Source: Dyella terrae (GTDB lineage: Bacteria; Pseudomonadota; Gammaproteobacteria; Xanthomonadales; Rhodanobacteraceae). From it: a stretch of 64,000 nucleotides of DNA. Below the pieces are notes generated by a model. That model worked only from the letters and a program-made list of their open reading frames with translations, had not been told where the DNA came from and ran no database searches. The DNA is taken from the NCBI RefSeq assembly GCF_022394535.1, contig NZ_CP089414.1, positions 3,100,001 to 3,164,000 of the forward strand, written 5' to 3'. Below, piece by piece: positions 57,181 to 64,000 of this stretch. Every line of letters starts with the position of its first letter. The first letter of the stretch is position 1. The position numbers and the translations under genes were made by a program.

Positions 57181-57265
57181 ATGGAAGTAGAGTTTCCCAT
57201 CCAAGAAGCTCTACATGAAGAAGTCGAAGTTCAGCGAAGAACGGATCGTCCGCATCCTCAAAGAA
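57181..57265 (+). mobile_element. IS3-type insertion sequence remnant (left end and start of orfA)
   Basis: After TGGAAGTAGAGTTTCCC, which looks like an IS terminus, an ATG at 57215 starts MKKSKFSEERIVRILKE, the usual opening of IS3-family OrfA. Similarity stops after 17 codons, so the element has been deleted. The right end is not seen before the GH5 gene. A 33-codon minus frame (57267-57368) further on is unassigned; the remaining spacer to 57476 shows nothing else. Confidence 0.55.
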
Positions 57266-57476
57266 ATCAAACCCACTTCAAACTGGACAGCCGTTCGCGA
57301 TAGGCATCCCACGCCTCGAATGCGGCGATCGCAAATGAATAAACATCAAGCGGCCCCATCGTTTTCATAATTGCGCGGCGCCCGGGGCATTCGGAGTATG
57401 CATAACTGGCCGGCGCGGTGATCGTTGTGCGCCGCGTGAACGCTTCCGTTCACCCTAACCGAGAGGGTTTCCCAGT

Positions 57477-58691
57477 ATGCATTTACGCAATTGGATTGTT
57501 GCCCGAAATCGACCTCTTTTAGCTGTCCACCGCCTGTCGTTTGCAGGCCGGCCAACGTTCCGGATGGCGTCCGCGCTGCTCCTGGCCGCCAGTTTGTCGC
57601 TGCTCCCGATAAGCGGACGAGCACAGTTGGCGAGCCCAACCTATGGTTGGAACCTCGGCAACAGCCTGGAAGCCACTTGGTCGGGTGCGGTACTGCCCAC
57701 TCAGACGCTGATCAATAACGTCGCGGCCGCTGGCTTCAACACCATTCGCATTCCCTGCGCATGGGACCACAACGCTGATCCAAATACGCATGTGATCAAT
57801 GCGTCCTACATGGCGACGGTCACACAGGTCGTGCAATGGGCTCAGGCGGCCAACCTCACCGTTATCATTAACGATCATTGGGATGGTGGTTGGTTCGAGG
57901 ATTCGAACTTCAACAGCTTCGATCCAAACGTCAATGCCAAGCTGGCTTCCTACTGGACGCAGATCGCGAACAACTTCAAAGGCTACAACTCGAAGCTTCT
58001 TTTCGCCGTCGCCAACGAGCCGAACGTTACCTCACAGGCGCAGACCACGGTCCTGCTGCAGTACTACCAGAACTTTATCAACGTGGTTCGTGCTACCGGG
58101 GGTAACAACGCAACACGTTGGCTGGTACTCCAGGGGCCCGGCGGTGGAAACATTGACGACACCAATGACTGGGTAACGACGATCCCATCCGATCCAGCAA
58201 AGCATCTGGCGTTCGAAGTCCATTTCTACTCGCCGTATCAATATGCACTCATGACCGCCGATGCCACATGGGGATCAATGTGGTATTTCTGGGGAGCGAA
58301 TTACCATTCTTCGACTCTGACGAACCGTAACTCGACGTCATCCACGGAAGAGTCATACGTCACGTCGGAACTGCAAAAGATGAGCACCCAATTCATCAGC
58401 AAAGGGATCCCCGTGCTTTTGGGTGAATTCGGGGCCATTCGCCGCACCGGCACGGCAGGCTTGACGGGCACCAACCTCAACCTGCATCTCGCGTCACGGA
58501 CGTATTTCGACAAGTATGTTGTCGGTCAGGCCAACAGTCTCGGCATTCGTCCGGTGTACTGGGACGATGCCGACAACGGCACAGGCAATAATGCCTTCGG
58601 ACTTTTCAATCGGTCCACTGGGGTACTGAACCGTACCGATGACGCCCGTGCCTTGACCGGCGGTGCGGCGCTTCCGCCTCCGGGCGGCTAG
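57477..58691 (+). CDS. Glycoside hydrolase family 5 endoglucanase
   Basis: A secreted beta-1,4-glucanase acting on cellulose or related glucans. The 404-residue product has a long, Arg-rich N-terminus with a hydrophobic segment about 30-45 and a likely cleavage after GRAQ. Residues YGWNLGNSLEA open the barrel; the acid/base is E181 in VANEPN and the nucleophile is E317 in LLGEFGAI; RIPCAW and IINDHWDGGW are also conserved. GAGAGGG supports ATG 57477; ATG 57564 would give a more standard signal peptide. It ends ALPPPGG with no carbohydrate-binding module. Confidence 0.9.
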   Translation: MHLRNWIVARNRPLLAVHRLSFAGRPTFRMASALLLAASLSLLPISGRAQLASPTYGWNLGNSLEATWSGAVLPTQTLINNVAAAGFNTIRIPCAWDHNADPNTHVINASYMATVTQVVQWAQAANLTVIINDHWDGGWFEDSNFNSFDPNVNAKLASYWTQIANNFKGYNSKLLFAVANEPNVTSQAQTTVLLQYYQNFINVVRATGGNNATRWLVLQGPGGGNIDDTNDWVTTIPSDPAKHLAFEVHFYSPYQYALMTADATWGSMWYFWGANYHSSTLTNRNSTSSTEESYVTSELQKMSTQFISKGIPVLLGEFGAIRRTGTAGLTGTNLNLHLASRTYFDKYVVGQANSLGIRPVYWDDADNGTGNNAFGLFNRSTGVLNRTDDARALTGGAALPPPGG

Positions 58692-58718
58692 TTCGCTGCT
58701 AGCCAGCACTATCCGAAT

Positions 58719-58752
58719 GGTGACTACTGACAGGATGCTGGCAGTAGTCACC
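58719..58752 (+). terminator. 11-bp perfect hairpin after the endoglucanase
   Basis: GGTGACTACTG pairs with CAGTAGTCACC across a 12-base loop, 27 bases past the stop. There is no T-run, so its role as a terminator is uncertain. Confidence 0.5.
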
Positions 58753-58803
58753 TTGTACAAAGCCTCCTTGCGATTCCTACCGAGATCGAAAAGGAGAAGT
58801 TCC

Positions 58804-59202
58804 ATGAAGTTTGCATCCACCCGGCTAATCGCCCGAGACATTCATGCCGTCGTCAATTTCTACGAGAAGTTGACCCATCGAAAGGCGGAGTGGCTTGCAC
58901 CTGTATTTGCGGAGATCGTAACGACGGGGGCCACGCTTGCGATAGGCAGCGCCGAAACAGTTGCACTCTTCAAAGAAGGCACGGTCGAGCCAGCCGCCAA
59001 CCGCACGGCCATCATTGAGTTTCAGGTGGACGATGTGGAGGCGCAGTTCTCGCGACTCAAAGATGAGCTGGAGGTGGTCCTTGAGCCGAAGATGATGCCC
59101 TGGGGCAATCTCGCGGCGCAGTTTCGGGATCCCGAGGGCACCATTGTTGGCTTGTACACGCCGATAACCGAAGAAGCCAAGAAACGATTTGGTTCGCGTT
59201 AG
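58804..59202 (+). CDS. VOC-family (glyoxalase-like) protein
   Basis: A 132-residue protein of the vicinal oxygen chelate fold. It starts MKFASTRLIARDIHAVVNFY and has FRDPEGTIVGLYTP near the C-terminus, the usual glyoxalase/bleomycin-resistance ends. AAGGAG precedes the ATG at 58804. Metal ligands are only partly apparent, so enzyme activity is not assured. It lies between the endoglucanase and a convergent disulfide reductase-like gene. Confidence 0.85.
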   Translation: MKFASTRLIARDIHAVVNFYEKLTHRKAEWLAPVFAEIVTTGATLAIGSAETVALFKEGTVEPAANRTAIIEFQVDDVEAQFSRLKDELEVVLEPKMMPWGNLAAQFRDPEGTIVGLYTPITEEAKKRFGSR

Positions 59203-59295
59203 TCGAAATGTAATGGCGTGGAATGTAGCGACTGCTTTGCGGGAAAAACGTCCGCCTCCGACCCGAAGCCAGCAATTTCTATGCGGCACGCTGCA

Positions 59296-60675
59296 TTAAA
59301 GAGGCTTTAGATCACCCACAAGGGTTGGCAGTAGCTCCGATACGGTGGGATGAATGGGCACGGCCCATTCCAAAGTGTCGACCGTCTGATCCGCGTTCAC
59401 CATATCAATCACGCCATGGATGGCTTCATCGCCGCTCACACCAAGAATCGCGGCGCCAAGGATGCGTCGCGTATCGGCGTCGGCGACCACTTTCATGAAG
59501 CCTTGCGTTTCGCCCCGTTCAACGGCGCGACCAACACGCGTCATGGGACGCTTAGATACCAGCAGTCGCTTGCCGCTCGCGCGCGCCTGTGCGTCGGTCA
59601 AGCCAACACGCCCCAATGGCGGATCCGTAAACAGTGCGTAGCAAGGGATGCGTGCTGAAACACGTCGCTGCGCACTGTCGAGCAAATTGGCGGCGATGAT
59701 TTCGAAATCGTTGTAAGCGGTATGAGTGAAAGCGCCCCGTCCGTTGCAGTCGCCCATGGCCCAGATGCCAGGCACGTTCGTGGCGAGCATGTCGTCGACC
59801 ACGATGTAACCATGGGCGTCGGTTCTGACGCCGGCGCGCTCCAGTCCAAGATCGTCCGTATTTGGCCGACGGCCTACGGCCAGCAGCACATGGCTGGCCA
59901 CGATCTCCCTATCGCCGGAAGTGCAGTCGACTTTCACGACGGCGCCTTCGGTATGCGGCGCAAAGGCAATACATTCCGCGTTCGTTCGCACGGTAATACC
60001 CTCAGCCTCCATGAGGCTTTGGATCGTTTCCGAGACGTCTTCATCTTCGCGAGCAATCAACCGCGACTGACGTTCCACGATGGTGACATTGCTACCAAAG
60101 CGACGAAACATCTGTGCGTACTCAAGACCGATGTAACTGCCGCCGATCACGGCGAGGTGTCGCGGAAGCGCAGCAAGCTGGAGTATCGATGTATTGGTGA
60201 GGTAGTTGATATCGCCGGTGCCAGGCATGTCCTCAGGTACTCGCGCACGGCCGCCGACATTGATGAAGATGCGCGGTGCGGCGATGAGTTCGCCGTTGAC
60301 ACGCAAGGTATCGGGGCTTTCGAAGCGGGCATGTCCACGCAATACGGTCAGGTGCTCCATGCCATCGAGCCAACCTTCCACGTTACCGCGGGATGTCTCT
60401 GTCACCTTATGCGCCCGTGCCATGACGCGCGACAGGTCAATGCTCACATCACCATTCAATACGACACCATAATCGGCAGCCCGCCGCGCCTGATGCGCAA
60501 CGCGCGCACTGGCCACCAGCGTTTTGGTGGGCATGCAGCCGGTATTGACGCAGGTACCGCCGAAGAAATGACGCTCCACCAGCGCCACTTTCATGCCGCT
60601 AGCAGTCAGGCGGCCGGCCAGGGGCGGCCCGGCTTGGCCGGCGCCGATGACGATCGCGTCAAAAGCATTGCTCAT
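59296..60675 (-). CDS. Mercuric reductase-like FAD-dependent pyridine nucleotide-disulfide oxidoreductase
   Basis: A 459-residue flavoprotein of the class I disulfide reductases. FAD motif IGAGQAGPPLAGRL is at the N-terminus, the redox-active pair is in GGTCVNTGCMPTKT, an NAD(P) motif GGSYIGLEYAQMFRR is near 180 and the dimerisation domain has HTAYNDFEI and AILGVSGDEAIHG. The C-terminal HPTVSELLPTL supplies the catalytic His. It lacks a heavy-metal domain and a C-terminal cysteine pair, so mercury reduction is not claimed. Start ATG 60675; an ATG further upstream to 60714 lacks support. Confidence 0.9.
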   Translation of the reverse strand: MSNAFDAIVIGAGQAGPPLAGRLTASGMKVALVERHFFGGTCVNTGCMPTKTLVASARVAHQARRAADYGVVLNGDVSIDLSRVMARAHKVTETSRGNVEGWLDGMEHLTVLRGHARFESPDTLRVNGELIAAPRIFINVGGRARVPEDMPGTGDINYLTNTSILQLAALPRHLAVIGGSYIGLEYAQMFRRFGSNVTIVERQSRLIAREDEDVSETIQSLMEAEGITVRTNAECIAFAPHTEGAVVKVDCTSGDREIVASHVLLAVGRRPNTDDLGLERAGVRTDAHGYIVVDDMLATNVPGIWAMGDCNGRGAFTHTAYNDFEIIAANLLDSAQRRVSARIPCYALFTDPPLGRVGLTDAQARASGKRLLVSKRPMTRVGRAVERGETQGFMKVVADADTRRILGAAILGVSGDEAIHGVIDMVNADQTVDTLEWAVPIHPTVSELLPTLVGDLKPL

Positions 60676-60811
60676 GACTGCACCTTTGATAAGCAGGATC
60701 TGCGGCTCATACATCCTCCTTGTTTCGATTTCTATATCGAACTTTGTCGTGCAGGGCGCAGCTGTAAGTCTTGGGACACCTGAAGCGGCCGCCTTTGATT
60801 CGCGCCGTTGA

Positions 60812-61195
60812 TCACACTACTCGCTCAACCCACTGAGCACGCCAAGCAGGGGCGTCGAATGGATCGGCAAAATATTGAGTCTCGTGTGACACCTTTCCAT
60901 CCCGGAACTGCATGATGCTCACGGTGTAGACGGGCTTGCCTTCATAGGTAATCACATACTCGGTGACCCAGAGTTCGCCCTCTCCTACCATGCGACGAAT
61001 CATGAACCCCGAAGGCTTTCCTGGGTGATGGCTACGAAGCAATTGAAGATTGTGCCGACCGTGAATGACTTCACCGGACTGGGGGTATTCGCATACGGCA
61101 TCATCGTGATAGATCTCATGCTCGGCGACTTGATCTCCTTCAGCCGATGCAGCCCAATGCCGATCCAAAGCCATCTTGATGTTATGCACTTCCAT
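60812..61195 (-). CDS. SnoaL/NTF2-like domain protein
   Basis: A protein of about 127 residues with the small cone-shaped NTF2 fold: MALDRHWAASAEGDQVAEHEIYHDDAV at the start, HGRHNLQLLR, VITYEGKPVYTVSIMQFRDGKV, FADPFDAPAWRA at the end. Members include isomerases, hydrolases and non-catalytic binders. GGGAGG sits about six bases before the second of two adjacent ATGs, so 61195 is used; 61198 is the alternative. Alone in its stretch. Confidence 0.85.
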   Translation of the reverse strand: MEVHNIKMALDRHWAASAEGDQVAEHEIYHDDAVCEYPQSGEVIHGRHNLQLLRSHHPGKPSGFMIRRMVGEGELWVTEYVITYEGKPVYTVSIMQFRDGKVSHETQYFADPFDAPAWRAQWVERVV

Positions 61196-61404
61196 CATGG
61201 GCCTCCCATTTGGGCTCGCATACTTACGGCGCCAACGCGTGGTACGTACCTGACCCGTGAGTTGAGCGACGTGCCTCACACGAGGCGCTTGGACTCGCTA
61301 CGTTGCGCTTAGCCCAGCTGGCACGCAAGTGCTTGTGGCAAGTGCCGGTAACATCGGACTAACCTCTCGCCCCAATCCCAAATATTTCATAGTCGGTAAA
61401 ACCC

Positions 61405-61953
61405 TTGGCGCCAATCACACTCCAACGCTGTGCCGCAGGTAACCTCCTGATCCGACCACGATGGCCAGCGCGTGTTGTCCTCGTCGACACAGCCGCACTG
61501 GAGATACTGCAAGAGATCCAGGCGGGACTACCGAGCAACATTCAACTCGTTATAACGCGTGGTTTTGAGCCAGGAACCAGCGGACTCGGCTTTGCTCGCC
61601 GCCTGTTTCGGCGCTTTGGCGTGTTTACATTTGCGATGCTCTACCCGCGCAGACGAAATGAGATCGACGCCATATTCGGAAGCAACGGGCATGACGTGGA
61701 TGGAACGCACGTCGACTTATCTATCTGTTTGTCCGGCGGACGCATCCGTCTCTTACCATTCGGCGTGTTCACCCCTCCCTGGCTTCAGCGACAGCGATCG
61801 AGTCGGATTATTGAATCACTCACTATCGTCCAAGCGGCCATTTCGCATGCTGGCTTTGATCTCCACCTCAACGCCACCGAGCGCTTACAGATGCACTGCG
61901 ATTTGCGCAACGGATCAGCCGCCCGGACATCAATCACACACTCTAGTAGCTGA
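61405..61953 (+). CDS. Hypothetical protein with peptidase M15-like metal motif
   Basis: A 182-residue protein without a signal peptide. Its central part, FGSNGHDVDGTHVDLSICL, resembles the zinc-binding SxHxxGxAxD region of M15 D,D-dipeptidases with one residue more between His and Gly; NATERLQMHCDL near 160 could supply Glu and His. Upstream, LVITRGFEPGTSGLGFARRLF and FAMLYPRRRNEIDAIFG look structured and conserved-like. Function is not established. It overlaps the convergent PAS-LuxR gene by 11 bases at the 3' end. Confidence 0.6.
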   Translation: MAPITLQRCAAGNLLIRPRWPARVVLVDTAALEILQEIQAGLPSNIQLVITRGFEPGTSGLGFARRLFRRFGVFTFAMLYPRRRNEIDAIFGSNGHDVDGTHVDLSICLSGGRIRLLPFGVFTPPWLQRQRSSRIIESLTIVQAAISHAGFDLHLNATERLQMHCDLRNGSAARTSITHSSS

Positions 61954-63427
61954 CAACACCCCGGTCCCGCCCCCAAACCACCGCAGCACTACGCCGATTC
62001 ACGCCAATTTTTCCGTACAGTGTCGCTATGTGATTGCGCACTGTATTGCGCGATAGTTTGAGCGTAGCCGCCATGCTTTCGTCATCGTTACCCTTGCAGA
62101 TCAGCGTGAGAACCTCGCGTTCACGCGGCGTCAAATCTGCTAACCCGAGCGCCACGTCGCTTCTCTTTCCGCCACCTCGCACTTGGGCCAATTTCTCCAT
62201 CACACTTTGCGTAAACCAAGACGCATCCTTCATGACGGCATCAATCGCTTCTACCAGATCCGTTTCCGACCGCTTTCGTTCAGTGATGTCTTGCATGACG
62301 CAAAGCACGCATTCTTCGCCTTGAATCAGCACCGTTTCGGTGGAAAAAAGGCAATCCATGGTGGTCCCGGATATGGTTTGTAAGGACACCTCCAGATTCC
62401 GGATAACGTCACCAGCGCCTAGCTTGTTCAAGAGCGAACGATGATGCTTCTCAGCCTTCCATAGGCCTAATTCACTCAAGGACGTGCCAGCGACCTCTTC
62501 CGCCGCGTAGCCCATTCCCGCCAAAAATGCAGCGTTGACTTCAAGGATGCGTAACTCAGGCAGTCCACATACCATCATGGGGACAGGAGCAAGACGAAAC
62601 GCCTTGGAGAAGCGTTCTTCGCTCTGGACTAAAGACGTTTCCGCCTTCTTGCGCGGATCAAGATCGATAAAAGTGAAGAGCATGCATTTCTCTTCCTCAA
62701 TCTCAATCGGCTGGCCGGCCACGATCACAGATTTCTCCGTATCCTTTTCGGGTAGCTTCAGCACGGCCTCCCGCTGGGAAATGGTTCGCCATTCCTGCAG
62801 GTATTGAATGGCTTCGTCGCGGTCATCGGCGCTATCGAGTACGTCCAATTCGTAGATGGAGTGACCGAGTACCGCATCTCGGTCATATGTGGTCATCTCC
62901 AGGAAGCCTTGATTGACCTTGATGTACTGCAGACTCGATAGCTGACATATCAATGCTGGCGCAGGGTTGGCGTTGAATGCGCGCTCAAAGCGATCCTGGG
63001 CGCTAAATTGCGCCGACAGATCCTGGATGATCAGGACCAAAGATTCATGGGATCCCTTGGCGTCAGTGAGAACGAGACTCCGCACTTGGTGGATCCGGAA
63101 GAAATCGGGATCATCCGGTTTCGTCACCTCCACCACGACATCGGAAAATAGTTGGCCATCGAGCACACGCTCGATTGGATACTGTTCTGGCTTTAGCCCG
63201 TGGTGGTTTCGATACGTCAGGATGAACTTCTCTTGGTACTCGCTCGCTTGAGTACCGAGTTCTGCCACGGCATCGACACCGTGCATCGCAAGCGCTCTCT
63301 CGTTTGCCCAGACGATTGACCGATCCGGATCGATCAGCACAACACCCTCGGCCAGTCCGGCGATGAGTTGCTCTAGCTGATGACGATCAACTTTTGGTGT
63401 GGGGGCCGTTGCATCCATAGAGGTCAT
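61943..63427 (-). CDS. Multi-PAS transcriptional regulator with LuxR-type HTH
   Basis: A 494-residue cytoplasmic regulator. Three PAS-type domains are seen: about 16-130 (GVVLIDPDRSIVWANERAL), about 144-260 (YIKVNQGFLEMTTYDRDAVLG) and about 275-390 (VPMMVCGLPELRILEVNAAFL) with the PAC end CVMQDITERKRSE. The C-terminus (about 425-490) is a LuxR HTH: LTPREREVLTLICKG, LKLSRNTVRNHIATLYGKIG. There is no receiver domain, so it senses its signal directly. Divergent from a small His/Lys-rich protein gene that it may control. Confidence 0.9.
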   Translation of the reverse strand: MTSMDATAPTPKVDRHQLEQLIAGLAEGVVLIDPDRSIVWANERALAMHGVDAVAELGTQASEYQEKFILTYRNHHGLKPEQYPIERVLDGQLFSDVVVEVTKPDDPDFFRIHQVRSLVLTDAKGSHESLVLIIQDLSAQFSAQDRFERAFNANPAPALICQLSSLQYIKVNQGFLEMTTYDRDAVLGHSIYELDVLDSADDRDEAIQYLQEWRTISQREAVLKLPEKDTEKSVIVAGQPIEIEEEKCMLFTFIDLDPRKKAETSLVQSEERFSKAFRLAPVPMMVCGLPELRILEVNAAFLAGMGYAAEEVAGTSLSELGLWKAEKHHRSLLNKLGAGDVIRNLEVSLQTISGTTMDCLFSTETVLIQGEECVLCVMQDITERKRSETDLVEAIDAVMKDASWFTQSVMEKLAQVRGGGKRSDVALGLADLTPREREVLTLICKGNDDESMAATLKLSRNTVRNHIATLYGKIGVNRRSAAVVWGRDRGVVSY

Positions 63428-63546
63428 CGCCCTGTGAGTTTCGTCATATTCACGTGGCGCGGGCAGTCCGCGCAGGGACTAAAAGTACTAGGTCTACTGG
63501 TGCCGCTTGATCTGTTCGCAACACATTGAACCGCATAGGTTCGATA

Positions 63547-63568
63547 CGCCATCGAATTTTCGGTGGCG
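63547..63568. promoter_or_regulatory. 22-base near-perfect palindrome
   Basis: CGCCATCGAA and TTCGGTGGCG flank TT, ten pairs with one T-G wobble, 26 bases before the small protein ATG. A smaller repeat GAACC-GCATA-GGTTC precedes it (63528-63542). Either an operator for the divergent LuxR-type regulator or a hairpin at the end of the leader. Confidence 0.45.
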
Positions 63569-63593
63569 CGTCTATCTTCGGAGATGAAAACCT

Positions 63594-63755
63594 ATGAATA
63601 CGACCCACAAATCGGATTCGCAGCATTCAGATGAACGCAAGTCAGGCCAGCCTCAACGGGATGACAACAAGCAACATTCGGAGCATTCCAAGCCTAACGA
63701 GCCGAAGCAACCGAATCGGCATGAACAAGATCATGGTGCAACGCATAAAAAGTAG
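63594..63755 (+). CDS. Small hydrophilic His/Lys/Gln-rich protein
   Basis: A 53-residue protein (MNTTHKSDSQHSDERKSGQP at the start), almost without hydrophobic residues and ending THKK. Composition suggests an intrinsically disordered stress or desiccation protein. GGAG lies ten bases upstream. It lies 45 bases before a BON-domain gene, which supports a stress role. No family recognised. Confidence 0.55.
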   Translation: MNTTHKSDSQHSDERKSGQPQRDDNKQHSEHSKPNEPKQPNRHEQDHGATHKK

Positions 63756-63800
63756 AGCGTTGGTGACTCCCCTCATTTTACGCAAAGAAGGAAGCTCCCC

Positions 63801-64000
63801 ATGCGCCCCTTATTCACCCTATCGTCACTGACATTAGCAAGTCTTTTGTTACTGGGAAGCGCGCTGGATCGTCACCAGGTGACGTATGCGCAACCTCAAG
63901 ACGCCAGTCGGGCGGATTCAAGCCAACCCACCACGGATACGTGGATTACCACCAAAGTGAAAGCGGAGTTGGCGACCACTGACGGGATCAAGAGCACCGA
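63801..64000 (+). CDS. BON-domain periplasmic protein, N-terminal part (OsmY-like)
   Basis: Starts at ATG 63801 with AGGAAG upstream. A signal peptide-like hydrophobic run (LFTLSSLTLASLLLLGSA) is followed by a polar linker and TDTWITTKVKAELATTDGIKS, the first helix of a BON domain. BON proteins such as OsmY are stress-induced periplasmic proteins that bind membranes. The gene runs past the right edge. Confidence 0.8.
   Translation, partial: MRPLFTLSSLTLASLLLLGSALDRHQVTYAQPQDASRADSSQPTTDTWITTKVKAELATTDGIKST

Noticed and set aside
57267..57368. A 33-codon minus-strand frame starting MKTMGPLDVYSFAIAAFEAW
   Set aside because: No ribosome site or family match, and it lies in a stretch of remnants; left unannotated.

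Overview
The window is about 64 kb of GC-rich chromosome from a gammaproteobacterium. The gene content (EmrAB/NodT-type efflux, a periplasmic gluconate dehydrogenase, a large TonB receptor, rpmB-rpmG, Rep, PlsB, UbiE) and the protein sequences suggest Xanthomonadales, most likely the Rhodanobacteraceae (Dyella, Luteibacter or Rhodanobacter-like). That placement is an inference from family resemblance; no rRNA or tRNA gene is present to confirm it.

Layout. 1-3.0 kb: an amino acid decarboxylase running off the left edge, downstream of its antiporter, which carries a one-base frameshift. 3.5-7.5 kb: a three-gene membrane gluconate 2-dehydrogenase operon (Tat subunit, GMC flavoprotein, tri-haem cytochrome c). 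7.5-13.2 kb: a four-gene minus-strand operon (HxlR regulator, HlyD/EmrA, EmrB, NodT) divergent from an SDR, with twin palindromic operator candidates between them. 13.3-21.7 kb: glucokinase, HAD phosphatase, a SNF2 helicase, secB-gpsA, rpmB-rpmG. 21.8-34.5 kb: DUF4166 and DCC proteins, a fatty acid desaturase, a four-gene Gld-like ABC system, gnd, mutM, tdk and a flavin halogenase-like oxidoreductase. 34.6-49.2 kb: Rep helicase, TPR-sulfotransferase, TonB receptor, AI-2E family permease, acid phosphatase lipoprotein, PlsB and an amidohydrolase. 49.9-57.0 kb: UbiE, an epimerase/DUF2269 pair, GST, a DMT exporter with divergent Lrp regulator, and a PAS-GAF-GGDEF cyclase. 57.0-64 kb looks accessory: remnants of a HigA antitoxin and an IS3-type orfA, a GH5 endoglucanase, small enzymes, a PAS-LuxR regulator, and a stress-type small protein beside a BON protein.

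The most notable signal is non-coding. Three gene-free stretches (about 22.8-23.3, 30.6-31.6 and 49.2-49.8 kb) hold copies of one modular repeat built as a string of hairpins. Several stems keep pairing although the bases differ between copies. This compensatory change, with wobble pairs that favour one strand, argues for a structured RNA or folded DNA element and not for the many open frames that cross it. A second candidate RNA with a strong terminator lies at 43.7-43.9 kb.

Metabolically, glucokinase, gluconate dehydrogenase and 6-phosphogluconate dehydrogenase all serve glucose/gluconate and pentose phosphate use. PlsB and GpsA serve phospholipid synthesis, and the desaturase adjusts acyl chains.
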